From positions 1 to 64,000 of the forward strand of contig JANYCZ010000021.1 of NCBI GenBank assembly GCA_025360015.1: 64,000 bases of DNA, written 5' to 3'. Every line of letters begins with the position of its first letter. The stretch's first letter is position 1. This DNA comes from Verrucomicrobiota bacterium. Its GTDB lineage: Bacteria; Verrucomicrobiota; Verrucomicrobiia; Verrucomicrobiales; Verrucomicrobiaceae. The notes under the pieces are model-generated. The model did not search any database, was not told where the DNA came from, and worked only from the letters and a program-made list of their open reading frames with translations. The translations under genes and the position numbers were made by a program. Below, one piece after another: positions 49,810 through 59,213 of the stretch.

Positions 49810-50970
49810 ATGCAACGCTTTTTCACTTTGATCGCCCTGCTCACGGTCCGCTGCCTGGCGGATGATCCCGTCGCCGCATGGTCCAAAGATGTCACCATCA
49901 AGCCCGTCTCCTCCGTCGCAGGGCGCCACACCACCCACAGCTACTACCTCACCAATCCCGAAAGCCCGGACGGCACGCGCGTGCTCTTCTTCACCTCCAC
50001 CGATCCCCGAGGCCATCTCGGCGAAGTCCGCATGATCGAGCGTGCCACAGGCAAGGAAACCGTGCTCGCTGACAACATTCACACCGAGGATGCCCACCGC
50101 GTCGCGTGCCAGCAGTGGCTCTCCGGCGGCAAGCGCGTAGCGTATCATGAAGTCATCGACAAAAAATGGCGCGTCGTCGTCGTGGACGTCGCCACCCTCG
50201 CAAAGACCATCGTCGCCGAAAATCATCAAGTCGGCTTCGGCAGACCCGAAGGCGACCTCCTGCCCATGTACGGCTGCCATTGGAATCCAGGCCCGTATCG
50301 CGATCTCGAAGTCTGGGACGCTTCCACCGGCAAGACCACCACTATGGCAAAGATCTCCGAGGTGGAATCCAAGTATGGCGACTGGCTGCAAAAGGAGTTC
50401 GCTGGCAAGCCCTGCTCCATTTTCTTCCCCGTGCTCAGCCCCGATATGAAGCGCGTCTTCTTCAAAATCGCCGCCGGCAATGGCGGTGATAATTACATGT
50501 CCAGCAGCGCCAGCCATCGCCAGGGCACCGTGGTGTATGACTTTGAAAAAGCATCCTGCGTCTGGCAGCGCAATCAGTGGGGCCACCCCGCCTGGACGCC
50601 CGACTCCCACCACATCTTCGAAGCCGGAAACATCAGCTTCGACATCGCCGAAAATCCCGCCAAATACACCCGCCTCAAAGACGTGCCCGTCCTCAGCGGC
50701 ACCCATCCCTCCGTCAGCCCGGACGGCACCCTCATGGTCACCGATGGCATGAGCCGCAACGTCGGCGGTAAAGGCGATGAATGGGGCATCCAGGTGGCGG
50801 ACATGCACGGCGGCAAATGGGTGCTGCTTCAAAGTTTCGCACAAAACGGCGGTGCCAAGTCCTGGCGGCGCAATCACCCGCACCCCGTCTTCAGCGCCGA
50901 TGGCAAACGCATCTACTACAACGTCAGCGATGGCCCCTTCACCCGCCTCATGGTGGCCGAGCATCCGTAA
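49810..50970 (+). CDS. Secreted beta-propeller protein, oligogalacturonate-lyase-like
   Basis: This 386-residue exported protein (signal about 1-17) is a WD40/TolB-like beta-propeller. Repeated blade motifs include NPESPDGTRVLFFTST, VLSPDMKRVFFKI, HPSVSPDGTLMVTDG and HPHPVFSADGKRIYYN. The overall pattern, including a late HPH motif, resembles the oligogalacturonate lyase (Pectate_lyase22) group, whose metal site uses such His residues. Catalytic activity on pectin fragments is therefore possible, but a non-catalytic propeller is equally compatible. It is divergent from the ABC binding-protein gene and followed by a VTT membrane protein. Confidence 0.7.
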   Translation: MQRFFTLIALLTVRCLADDPVAAWSKDVTIKPVSSVAGRHTTHSYYLTNPESPDGTRVLFFTSTDPRGHLGEVRMIERATGKETVLADNIHTEDAHRVACQQWLSGGKRVAYHEVIDKKWRVVVVDVATLAKTIVAENHQVGFGRPEGDLLPMYGCHWNPGPYRDLEVWDASTGKTTTMAKISEVESKYGDWLQKEFAGKPCSIFFPVLSPDMKRVFFKIAAGNGGDNYMSSSASHRQGTVVYDFEKASCVWQRNQWGHPAWTPDSHHIFEAGNISFDIAENPAKYTRLKDVPVLSGTHPSVSPDGTLMVTDGMSRNVGGKGDEWGIQVADMHGGKWVLLQSFAQNGGAKSWRRNHPHPVFSADGKRIYYNVSDGPFTRLMVAEHP

Positions 50971-51167
50971 TAATGTGCGCCGTCTAGTTTTTGTTGGCAG
51001 TGCTGCGTACCGAAGCATCCTGCGCCGCTTTTCCTCCCCTTGGCATTTCCATCCGCTACCCTTCTTCATGGGAGAAAGAGAAAAGGAAAGAAGGTCACGC
51101 CTCACCTGCTGCTGTACCAAGGCCGCACCGCTCTTGCCCTGACCCGCATTGCCTGCTGTGTTGCCGC

Positions 51168-51806
51168 ATGACCCCCGGCAGCCGTTCACTCCTCATCCTG
51201 ATCCTCATCATCCTCGCCGGGATCATCATCCCGTTCATGATCTGGGGCGCGCAGTTTGACCAAACCTTGAGCCTCTCAGGCGCGCGCCAGTGGATGGAAA
51301 GCTACGGCTCCTGGGCCTGGGCGGCGGGCATTGCTCTCCTCATTGCAGACATCGTGCTGCCGGTGCCCTCCACGGTCGTCATGTCCGCGCTGGGCTGGAT
51401 GTACGGCTGGTGGCTGGGCGGTCTCATCTGCGCCGGTGGGTCCATGCTCTCCGGCATCATCGCCTACGCCACCTGCCGCTGGCTCGGGCGCGGTGCCGCA
51501 CGCTGGATCGCAGGCACCGAGGGCCTGCGCAAAGGCGAGGAAATCTTCGAGCGGCGCGGCGGCTGGCTCGTCGCGCTTTCACGCTGGATGCCCGTGCTGC
51601 CAGAGGCCGTCGCCTGCCTTGCCGGGCTTTCCAGCATGCGCTGGCGCGTCTTCCTGCCCGCCCTTGCCTGCGGCTCCATTCCCACGGGTTTTGTCTTCGC
51701 CGCCATCGGCCACCTCGGCCAAAGTGAACCCGCCTGGGCCTTCGCCTTGAGCGCCATCGTTCCCGTCCTGCTATGGCTTGCTGCCGCGCGTGTGCTGAAG
51801 CGTTAA
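51168..51806 (+). CDS. DedA/VTT-type membrane protein
   Basis: This 212-residue inner-membrane protein of the VTT/SNARE-associated (DedA) family has about five hydrophobic helices. The diagnostic loop lies near residues 60-115: LPVPSTVVMSALGWMYGWWL followed by the basic FERRGGWLVALSRWMPVLPE. DedA proteins act in polyprenyl-phosphate or lipid flipping across the membrane. In this neighbourhood of glycosyltransferases, recycling of a lipid carrier is a plausible role, but not shown. The start at 51168 (MTPGSRS) is preferred to an earlier ATG because the upstream residues are not family-like. Its stop overlaps the convergent glycosidase-glycosyltransferase gene by four bases. Confidence 0.82.
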   Translation: MTPGSRSLLILILIILAGIIIPFMIWGAQFDQTLSLSGARQWMESYGSWAWAAGIALLIADIVLPVPSTVVMSALGWMYGWWLGGLICAGGSMLSGIIAYATCRWLGRGAARWIAGTEGLRKGEEIFERRGGWLVALSRWMPVLPEAVACLAGLSSMRWRVFLPALACGSIPTGFVFAAIGHLGQSEPAWAFALSAIVPVLLWLAAARVLKR

Positions 51807-54316
51807 CGCATCTCCATCAGTCCCGCACTCACCGCCGCCGCACGTGCAAGCCGCCGCATCTCACGGCGCATCGGCCACACTCCCAGCGGCACCAGCAATA
51901 CAGTGCCAATGACCGCCACCAGCCCTAGCACCAGCAGAGTGTGCAAACCGGCTGCCAGTAAAATCGCGGTGACGATCAGCCACAGCAGCACATTCCACCC
52001 CAGGCTGCGGCGGATGCGCAGCAGCAGCCGCACCCGGGTAAGGCAGCGACCATCCGCATGAAATTCAGTGACGCTCAAAAATGCGCGCGAAACCTCCGAC
52101 CACGGCCAGGCCTCCACATCAAACCAGCGCCAGCCGTCATCCTCGCGAAAGACGATGTGCTCGGCCCGGAGCACCTTGCGCAATTCCTGCAGCCAGGCAT
52201 CACGCGTGGTGCCGGTCTCACTCCAGAAGCACAGCGTTCCCAGGCTCAGAGTGACTTTGTGCGGCCGCACGGGCGGGATGATGTCCGGCAGCATCGGATG
52301 GCGGCTGGGCCGTGCGCCCAGAGTCAGCATGCCACGTAGCCGCGCCCACTCGCGCACCATCGGCTGTAGAAAGCTCAGCCACCACAGCAGCAGGCGGTTC
52401 GCCATGCCTTGAATGCCGGCAGCGGTCGCATTGCGTGAGCTGACACGCCATGCAGACCACAGCGCAAAACCCAGCAGCCCCAGCGCCACCCATGGCTGAT
52501 GACATAGAAGGGCCAGCACCAGCAGCGCCAGCCACAGCAGGCCCGTGAACCATTCCCACCAGCGAAAGCTGGAGGAGGAGTAGATCACCTGAAAAGCCCC
52601 CAGCCCCAGCGGGCCGTGGAAGATGCTGCCTTCCACGGGATGATCCGCCGGATGCTGATCCCCATAAATGCCGCCGCGCCAGCGCGCCCCGCCGAGAAAG
52701 CCGAAGCGCTCGGGATGCTCCTTCATCAAAAGCGCCTCCGCCTGCCCGTAGCCAAACTGCTGTGTCAGATACGCGCGGATGCTGAAGCGCCGGTGGTGCC
52801 AGACCATCGCTCCTGGCACAAACAGCAGCCGTTTGCCGGTCTCTCGCAGCCGCCAGCAGATGTCCACGTCATCACCCGCCGTTCTGAATTCCACTCGGAA
52901 GCCGCCGATGAGTTCCAGCGCTTCCTTCCGGATGGCCAGATTGCAGCCCGGCAGATGCTCGGCCTCCGTGTCATTGAGCAGCACATGCGCCGGTGCGCCG
53001 GGAGCCGCCGCCACCACCCGCTCGATCTGGTTTCGCGGCGGCGGCGGAATGTTGGGCCCTCCTGCCGCAGCGATGTCCTCATTCGCGAAGGCATGGCTCA
53101 AGTGCAGCAGCCAGCCAGGGTGGGCGATGCAGTCATCATCCGTGTACGCAATGAGGGTGCCGGTGGCGAGTTGCACACCCAGGTTGCGCGCCGCACTGAG
53201 CCCCGCGTGCTCCTGAAACTGGTAGCGCACCTGCGGATAACCTTTGGCAATCTCGGCAATGCGCTGGCGTGAGCCGTCGTCGATCAGCAGGATTTCAAAG
53301 TCAGGATAGCGCAGCGCCACCAGTGATTCCAGGCACTGCCCCAGCGTGGCTGCGCCATTGTGCGTGCAGACCACCACGGAGATGCGCGGCGCTGCGACGG
53401 GCGGCTGCCAGGCGGCAGGCAGCTCACGCTGCACAGCACATGCAGCACGCTCCTTTCTCTCGCGGTCCACCAGGCCAAACTCCCAGTCCGTCACTTCTCT
53501 GCCGCCCCGGTGCCATTCGTCCGTGTAGGCAAACCACACCCCGCCCGCGCAGCCGCCGCTCAGCAGGCCCTCATGCTGCCAGCGCATCACCTCCCCCTGC
53601 CGCTCCTCCCCGTGCGTGGCCACGTCCAGACCAAATTCCGTGATGAGCAGCGGCTGGTTCCCCGCCAGATTTTGCCACTGCGCCAGGCAGGCGTTGAAAG
53701 CAGCCGGTGATTCCAGGTACACATTCACCGCGATGAAGTCCGCATTGCGCGGCACCAGATACCCCGTGGACGGATACGTCGCGTAGCTCACCAGCGTCTG
53801 CGGCGCATGATGGCGGGCGATGCTGATCAGCTTTTCGATGAATGCCCGCACCCGCCGCGGCTTCATCCAGCGCACCAGCGTCTTCTCGATCTCATTTCCC
53901 ACCAGGAATGCCGTGATGCAGGCGTGATCCCGCAGCCTGCCGCTGATGGCGGCCACCTGGGCTTCGATCTCCCGGCAAAGCGCGCCGTTCGCCAGGAAAT
54001 CCACATGCTCGCTCCACGGGATGCCCGCGATCAGCCGCAGGCCCAGAGCTTCCACTTCATGCAGCACCGTTTCAGTCGGCGGTTCATACAGCCGCACGGT
54101 GTTGAAACCCAGCTCGGCGATGTGGCGCAGATCGGCCGTCAGCCGGTCGTTTTCGGGGAAGGGTTCCCCACGCGAGTTCGGCTTGAACGGGCCGTAACTG
54201 ACCCCACGGATGAAGTGCGCTGTGCCATCCGCCAGTTGCAGAAATTTTCCCGCCGTCACCACGCGCGGCCCATGGCTCATGGGCGGAGGGGTGTCAGAAG
54301 GAGTGGCGGAAATCAT
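51803..54316 (-). CDS. Glycosidase-glycosyltransferase fusion protein
   Basis: This 837-residue protein fuses two enzymes. Residues about 13-305 form a TIM-barrel glycosidase of clan A. The acid/base is in FLVGNEIEKT (Glu142), the nucleophile in LLITEFGLD (Glu227), and the aromatic WFAYTDEWH near 261 also fits. Residues about 311-560 form a GT2 domain with ISVVVCTHNGAATLGQCLES, LLIDDGS, YTDDDC (393-395) and GGFRVEFRTAGDDVDICWRL. The rest holds membrane helices near 595-640 and 760-800. The pairing could trim and extend the same glycan at the membrane. It has no signal peptide, so both domains appear cytoplasmic unless an internal helix exports one. Substrate unknown. Confidence 0.83.
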   Translation of the reverse strand: MISATPSDTPPPMSHGPRVVTAGKFLQLADGTAHFIRGVSYGPFKPNSRGEPFPENDRLTADLRHIAELGFNTVRLYEPPTETVLHEVEALGLRLIAGIPWSEHVDFLANGALCREIEAQVAAISGRLRDHACITAFLVGNEIEKTLVRWMKPRRVRAFIEKLISIARHHAPQTLVSYATYPSTGYLVPRNADFIAVNVYLESPAAFNACLAQWQNLAGNQPLLITEFGLDVATHGEERQGEVMRWQHEGLLSGGCAGGVWFAYTDEWHRGGREVTDWEFGLVDRERKERAACAVQRELPAAWQPPVAAPRISVVVCTHNGAATLGQCLESLVALRYPDFEILLIDDGSRQRIAEIAKGYPQVRYQFQEHAGLSAARNLGVQLATGTLIAYTDDDCIAHPGWLLHLSHAFANEDIAAAGGPNIPPPPRNQIERVVAAAPGAPAHVLLNDTEAEHLPGCNLAIRKEALELIGGFRVEFRTAGDDVDICWRLRETGKRLLFVPGAMVWHHRRFSIRAYLTQQFGYGQAEALLMKEHPERFGFLGGARWRGGIYGDQHPADHPVEGSIFHGPLGLGAFQVIYSSSSFRWWEWFTGLLWLALLVLALLCHQPWVALGLLGFALWSAWRVSSRNATAAGIQGMANRLLLWWLSFLQPMVREWARLRGMLTLGARPSRHPMLPDIIPPVRPHKVTLSLGTLCFWSETGTTRDAWLQELRKVLRAEHIVFREDDGWRWFDVEAWPWSEVSRAFLSVTEFHADGRCLTRVRLLLRIRRSLGWNVLLWLIVTAILLAAGLHTLLVLGLVAVIGTVLLVPLGVWPMRREMRRLARAAAVSAGLMEMR

Positions 54317-54386
54317 GCAGGCGTCAGGTTCACATTCGGCGGGGTCCGAAGGGTGAAACAGGTACGTGCTGAAGGCCAGTCAGACT

Positions 54387-54728
54387 TCAGATCTCGGAAG
54401 CTTTGTCGCTGGGCCTTTTGCCTACGCTGAGGTCTTCCGCAGTCACGGGATCCTCAATCTCCATCTCCACCCACCCATCGCCTTCGCGATCAAGACGACG
54501 GTTGTTGATGAACATCACGACGCAGAAACCGACAAACGCCGTGCTGGCTTCCAGCACAAACGGCGTGGAGAAAAACGTGAACACATAGGCCAGCCCCTGC
54601 GCCAGGATTTCACGCGCGGTTTCATTCACATACGCGGCGACAGCCGCCGCAGTGATGAACGCAAGGGACCACAGCAGCGATTCGAGCCACCAGGGGGATT
54701 TTTGGGGAGTGGTTGCAGGCGCAGGCAT
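54387..54728 (-). CDS. Small two-helix membrane protein, hypothetical
   Basis: This 113-residue protein has two or three hydrophobic segments (about 13-34 and 47-78) and an acidic C-terminal tail. No family is recognised. It lies 11 bases downstream of the RodZ-like gene on the same strand and 70 bases before the glycosidase-glycosyltransferase fusion, so it may be co-transcribed with both. Confidence 0.6.
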   Translation of the reverse strand: MPAPATTPQKSPWWLESLLWSLAFITAAAVAAYVNETAREILAQGLAYVFTFFSTPFVLEASTAFVGFCVVMFINNRRLDREGDGWVEMEIEDPVTAEDLSVGKRPSDKASEI

Positions 54729-54739
54729 TTTTTCGTGTC

Positions 54740-55339
54740 TCAGTCCACAGGGGTAGCTTTATGGAGGGTGACCGGAAAATCCACCTGTTTTGTCTTCCCA
54801 TTCCCCGCACCGACCTTGGCTGGAGCGGCCACCACCGGAGCGGGAATAGGCGCTTCATCGTCATCGACCGGCAGCGCCTTCAGAGCGGCAGGCTCCACCT
54901 GGCTGTGCATCTCAGCCACATGCTTTCCCCACATGGCCGTACCGGCCAGGACAAACACAAAGATGGCGATGGCCGCCGGTAGCGGAGATTTAATGGACCG
55001 CACCTGCCCCGTCGCAGGTGCAGCCACGCTCTCCAGACGCGTGGCGCGCTCACGCAGCCAGGGGCCATGAGACTGGGTCAGGTAGCGATAATCACGCTCT
55101 CCACCCAGCGCTCCTTCAGGCAGTTCCTCCAGCATGGACGAGGCGTCCACACCCAAAAAATCGCTGTACTGCCGGATGAACGAACGCGCATACGTCAGGC
55201 TGCCAAACGCGGCGATGTTGCCAGACTCCAGATACCGCAGACGCTGCGCGGGGATGCGCGTCTCATGCGCGGCGTCTTCGATGGAAAGGCCACGTTTTTC
55301 ACGTGCTGCGAGGAGCATCTGGCCAAAGGAAGCAGTCAT
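54740..55339 (-). CDS. RodZ-like helix-turn-helix membrane protein
   Basis: This 199-residue protein has an N-terminal RodZ-type helix-turn-helix (HTH_25, about 1-75: FGQMLLAAREKRGLSIEDAA, then RLRYLESGNIAAFGSLTYAR). A basic linker and a single transmembrane helix near 120-140 (LPAAIAIFVFVLAGTAMWG) follow, then a Pro/Ala-rich periplasmic tail. RodZ links MreB to the membrane in cell-shape control. This protein is short and lacks a clear RodZ C-terminal beta domain, so it may be a truncated or divergent relative, or a membrane-bound regulator. Start 55339 (MTASFGQ) is preferred because earlier codons lack family similarity. It diverges from the hydroxylase gene at 55487. Confidence 0.78.
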   Translation of the reverse strand: MTASFGQMLLAAREKRGLSIEDAAHETRIPAQRLRYLESGNIAAFGSLTYARSFIRQYSDFLGVDASSMLEELPEGALGGERDYRYLTQSHGPWLRERATRLESVAAPATGQVRSIKSPLPAAIAIFVFVLAGTAMWGKHVAEMHSQVEPAALKALPVDDDEAPIPAPVVAAPAKVGAGNGKTKQVDFPVTLHKATPVD

Positions 55340-55452
55340 GTCTGATTGGAATACGTCAAATGTGACATCGCCGGATGTGGAAGCGATGAATTTTTTTGGG
55401 TTCCGCAGGCAGATATTTTCGGAAAAACATCTGAGGGTCATCCCCAGTCCTC

Positions 55453-55480
55453 TTGTAATCAAAGCAAGGAGTACTAAAAT
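55453..55480 (+). promoter_or_regulatory. Candidate sigma-70 promoter for the hydroxylase gene
   Basis: TTGTAA (55453-55458) and TAAAAT (55475-55480) are separated by 16 bases. A start seven bases after the -10 falls on ATG 55487, so the transcript could be leaderless. This is a weak, single-site match. Confidence 0.3.
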
Positions 55481-55486
55481 CACGCC

Positions 55487-56638
55487 ATGAGCACCCTCCA
55501 CGAGACCCGCATGAAGATTCGTCGTGAACTGGAGGCTCCTCCGGCCTTGAGAAAATTCGGCAGCGGCTGGATCAGTGGCGTCCTGGGCATGATGTTCGGC
55601 CTCGCTGCGCTCGCCTGCGTGGTGATGATGCGCTTTCCGGGAGTGTTCGTCATGAAGGAAGACGCGGCATTCATCGGCTCCCCGGCCTTCCGCACCGGCA
55701 TGTTCGTTCTGATGGTGCTGGCGTTCGGGTTCTCATTCCTCAACCTCCTGCTGCGCCCGGGCAAGACTCTCGGCATCACCGGCATGGTGGCGACGCTGCT
55801 GGCTGTGACCTTCGGCGGCACTTCGGCCACGGCCGTGGCCCCGGATATGACCCCGCTCTACTTCGGTCTCGATTTCTTCATCCTGCGCCTGCTCTTCACC
55901 GGCTTCCTTTTCATCCCGCTGGAGACGATTTTTCCGCACCGGACAGAGCAGGGGATCTTCCGCCAGGAATGGCGTGAGGACCTCTTCTACTACCTCGTCA
56001 GCAGCATGATGGTGCAGGTGCTCACCTGGCTCAGCTTCATGCCGGCGCAGACCTTGTTCAAACACACGACATGGACGGACATGCGCGCCTGGGTCGCCGC
56101 TCTGCCCTTCCTCGTCCAGCTCATCGCCATCATGTTCCTCACGGATTTGGTGCAGTACTGGGTGCACCGCCTGTTCCATCGCATCCCCGCTCTGTGGCGC
56201 TTTCACGCCGTGCATCACTCCGCACAAAGCATGGACTGGATGGCCGGAGCGCGGATGCACTTCTTCGAGATCCTCGTGCTGCGCGGCACCACCGTCTTTC
56301 CCATGATCCTGCTCGGCTTCAGCCAGACGGCGGTGAACTCCTACGTGCTCGTCGTCTATCTCTTCGCCACCTTCGCTCATTCCAATCTCGGCTGGAAGCT
56401 CCGCCTCTTCGAAAAAATCTTCGTTACCCCCCGCTTCCATCACTGGCATCACGGCATTGAGAAAGAAGCCATCGACGTCAACTTCTCCATTCACTTCCCC
56501 TTGTTCGACAAACTCTTCGGCACCCACCACATGCCCGAAAACGGCCGCTGGCCCGAAGCCTACGGCATCGGCGGCCATCCAGTGCCCAAAGGCTACTGGC
56601 AGCAGTTCCTCCATCCCTTCCGCCGGAAGAAAAAGTAA
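55487..56638 (+). CDS. Fatty acid hydroxylase/sterol desaturase family protein
   Basis: This 383-residue membrane di-iron enzyme has about six hydrophobic helices and three His clusters: HRLFH near residue 225, HAVHH near 242 and FHHWHHG near 317. These are the metal ligands of the fatty acid hydroxylase/sterol desaturase superfamily. The substrate is probably a membrane lipid; sterol, hopanoid or fatty acid cannot be told apart from sequence. It is divergent from the RodZ-like gene and followed by a dispersed repeat copy, with no other gene in the same direction nearby. Confidence 0.9.
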   Translation: MSTLHETRMKIRRELEAPPALRKFGSGWISGVLGMMFGLAALACVVMMRFPGVFVMKEDAAFIGSPAFRTGMFVLMVLAFGFSFLNLLLRPGKTLGITGMVATLLAVTFGGTSATAVAPDMTPLYFGLDFFILRLLFTGFLFIPLETIFPHRTEQGIFRQEWREDLFYYLVSSMMVQVLTWLSFMPAQTLFKHTTWTDMRAWVAALPFLVQLIAIMFLTDLVQYWVHRLFHRIPALWRFHAVHHSAQSMDWMAGARMHFFEILVLRGTTVFPMILLGFSQTAVNSYVLVVYLFATFAHSNLGWKLRLFEKIFVTPRFHHWHHGIEKEAIDVNFSIHFPLFDKLFGTHHMPENGRWPEAYGIGGHPVPKGYWQQFLHPFRRKKK

Positions 56639-56671
56639 TCGACTTGAACCACGTGTAGCATGTCTGGGCGT

Positions 56672-56768
56672 AGGATGGGTGTGGCGACAGCCCGCCCGTC
56701 CTTGAGCGTGTGGCATCGCCCATGATGCGCAGCCTTCCCAGCGGTGGTTGGTTTGGCTCAGCAGCCTG
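56672..56768. repeat. Dispersed repeat, copy 2
   Basis: The first 30 bases are identical to 111-140, and the rest aligns with substitutions. The copy fills the gap between the hydroxylase gene (ends 56638) and the convergent large secreted protein gene (ends 56791). Confidence 0.75.
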
Positions 56769-56790
56769 TGCCTTCTGACAACAAACCCAA

Positions 56791-59124
56791 TCACTCATAC
56801 TTCAACTGCGCCGTCGCCGCACACGCCGCATCGGCCGTAACCCGCAGCCAACGCGCCTGCACCGCAGGCTCAAACTCAAGGCTGAGCACCGCACCCGCCT
56901 TCACAGTGGCCTCCTGGTAAGTCACCCACAGTCCCGTCCCAGTCAGGTCCAGCTCCACCTTCACCCTCACCGCCTGCTTCGCATCATGGCTCAGCGTCAG
57001 CGTGCGTTTGTCATACCCCCACATGAGGTAGGGATCACTCGCTTGCCCCGCCTTGATCTTCGAGTTCTTCCACGGCCCGCCTTCACCGCGCGGCTTGCCC
57101 AGCTTCCACAGATCATCAATCGCCCCCGCCCACAGCGCTGCCTTGCCATCGTCACTGCGCAGGATGTGTTCCCCGGCAGGCGCATCTGCTTTCACACCGC
57201 TCATCAGAAACAAACCGCGATACCCGCCAAAGTCCGTCACCCGCAGATCGTGCGAAGCCACCGGCCGCATCTTCGCAAAGCCATCCGCATTCTCCGCAGG
57301 CAGCTCAAAGAACGTCCCGCACGCGCTCAGCATGTCGCGTTCCGTTGCCGCCTCTCGGCACACCCGCAGCTCACCAGCGTTCGTCGCAGCATCCAAAGCC
57401 GCGTTGGCCCGTGGCAGACGCCAGCGCCGACCACGATCATCCACAACTAGCACACTGGCCTCATCCAGCGTGATGACGTTCCGCGGAATCGCCACCTTCG
57501 TCTTCACAAACTGCTCCGCCTTCGGGTCTTCCACCCGCTTTAGCTTCAGCTCAGCATCGAGTTCGTAATAACCCGCGTCCGCCGCAAAGCTCAGCGTGCG
57601 CTTGTTCTCCCCGCGAGCACGGAAGACCCCCGTCTGCACTTTCGCATCATCCCCACGCGCCACGCCATCAAACATCGCATCCGCTTCAATCCCACGTGAC
57701 TCACCATTCGTCAGCGTGATGACCACGCTCACATCCCTCCCACCTTTGTCCGCTTTCACCGTCAGCCACTCTTCATCACCGCCGATGTCCTCACGTTTCG
57801 CCGTGCCTGCCGCATGATCGATCCGCCACAGACTCCGGTGCTTCCAGCCTGCCACGAGAAACGGGTCTGCCACATCGCCAGCCTTCACACTCTCATGCTG
57901 CCACACCGCACCGCTGGCATGCGTAGGCCCAAGCTTGTCGGGCGTCTCCGCACTCACAAACCACAGGTTCGACTGCGACTGTCCCACGCTGTCGATCCCC
58001 CCTTTGACCTTGCGCTTGTTGAGAAACTCCGACTTCGCCGAATCATCGCAGCCGAAAACAATGCGGTCATTCCAGCGGCAAAAATCACCGATCACCTTCA
58101 TGTACGCGCTGCGCACACGAATGCCCTTGGTGTTGGCCGCAGAAAAGGTGCGCGGAAAGCGCCAGAACGCCCCGTGCATCGTCATCAGCAGGTCATCTTC
58201 GCCGATGTCACGGATGCGCGGCCACTCCGTGTTCCAGCCATGCGCGCCATCGTAGCTATGGCTCACCTTTGGCAGACGAAACGCCTGCCACTTGCCGCCA
58301 TCCAGCAGCATCAAAATCAGCGACTTCGCATCCCAGCCGATGCTCCACACCGGTGCGTCCACCGCACTGCCTTGGATGCCGCCGGGCCCCGTCACTTCGG
58401 TGAATTGATTCCGCCGCACGAGCTGCCAGTCCTCACCCGCCTTGCGCCATTCCCCCAGCGCACCGCTCGGTGTCGTGGGGTCTGTCAGCACCCGTTTGTC
58501 GCGGTCGCCATTGTTCGCATAAATCACGCGCCCCTGGGTCGAGTACAATCCCTTGCCATGATAACCCGGCAGTTCTGATTCCAGTTTCGTCAGCGGTGTT
58601 GTGACTTCGAAACCCTTCTTCAAAGGATTGCCGTCACGGATCAGCGAAGTCACCGCCAGCGACTTCACATCCACCTCATAGAGCCCCTCCTCCATCGTCG
58701 CATAATAAATTTTCCCCGCCGGATCATTCAAATGCCGCGCATTCCCCGTGAGTCTGCCTGGCATAATGCTCGGCGGGATCACCCGCACCTTGCGCTTTGC
58801 ATCGATCACATACGGCCCGATGAAAAGCTGCTGCGACTCTTTGTGAATCATCCGGTTCGCCGGCGTGCCGCCCACGCTCTCCGGCCGTACGATCTGCTTC
58901 AAATCCGCCGTGATCTCATAGAGCTTGTCGCTCGAACCAAACGGCAGATGCGGCCCATACGTGATGACCCACAGCCGGTCTGCCCACGGCACCACCGCGC
59001 CTGTGCCGCACTCGCCTTCGTTGTTAAACATCGCCAAGCTCGGGTAGATGCCACTGACATGGCGCGGCTCTTCGGCGGCGAGCAAGCCCGTGAATGCCGC
59101 AAGTAACAAGAGGTTGGATTTCAT
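56791..59124 (-). CDS. Large secreted protein, hypothetical
   Basis: This 777-residue exported protein (signal about 1-17: MKSNLLLLAAFTGLLAAEEP) has no enzyme motif I recognise. It has a repetitive beta-propeller-like first half. In the second half, two copies of a segment containing 'AG.ASDP.L..G...R.L...HD' appear (VKAGDVADPFLVAGWKHR and IKAGQASDPYLMWGYDKR). The C-terminal end RWLRVTADAACAATAQLKY resembles tails seen in hypothetical proteins of PVC and Bacteroidota organisms. The start at 59124 is chosen because the upstream codons overlap the divergent AraC gene and have no signal peptide. A carbohydrate-related extracellular role is likely but unproven; the neighbouring AraC regulator may control it. 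Confidence 0.75.
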   Translation of the reverse strand: MKSNLLLLAAFTGLLAAEEPRHVSGIYPSLAMFNNEGECGTGAVVPWADRLWVITYGPHLPFGSSDKLYEITADLKQIVRPESVGGTPANRMIHKESQQLFIGPYVIDAKRKVRVIPPSIMPGRLTGNARHLNDPAGKIYYATMEEGLYEVDVKSLAVTSLIRDGNPLKKGFEVTTPLTKLESELPGYHGKGLYSTQGRVIYANNGDRDKRVLTDPTTPSGALGEWRKAGEDWQLVRRNQFTEVTGPGGIQGSAVDAPVWSIGWDAKSLILMLLDGGKWQAFRLPKVSHSYDGAHGWNTEWPRIRDIGEDDLLMTMHGAFWRFPRTFSAANTKGIRVRSAYMKVIGDFCRWNDRIVFGCDDSAKSEFLNKRKVKGGIDSVGQSQSNLWFVSAETPDKLGPTHASGAVWQHESVKAGDVADPFLVAGWKHRSLWRIDHAAGTAKREDIGGDEEWLTVKADKGGRDVSVVITLTNGESRGIEADAMFDGVARGDDAKVQTGVFRARGENKRTLSFAADAGYYELDAELKLKRVEDPKAEQFVKTKVAIPRNVITLDEASVLVVDDRGRRWRLPRANAALDAATNAGELRVCREAATERDMLSACGTFFELPAENADGFAKMRPVASHDLRVTDFGGYRGLFLMSGVKADAPAGEHILRSDDGKAALWAGAIDDLWKLGKPRGEGGPWKNSKIKAGQASDPYLMWGYDKRTLTLSHDAKQAVRVKVELDLTGTGLWVTYQEATVKAGAVLSLEFEPAVQARWLRVTADAACAATAQLKYE

Positions 59125-59213
59125 GCACAGATCAAAGCCATGCCACCTCCGCTCGCAACACGGGTGAATTATGCCGGATTGAAATCGCTTACATCCCCCG
59201 GCATAGCTGGCGC

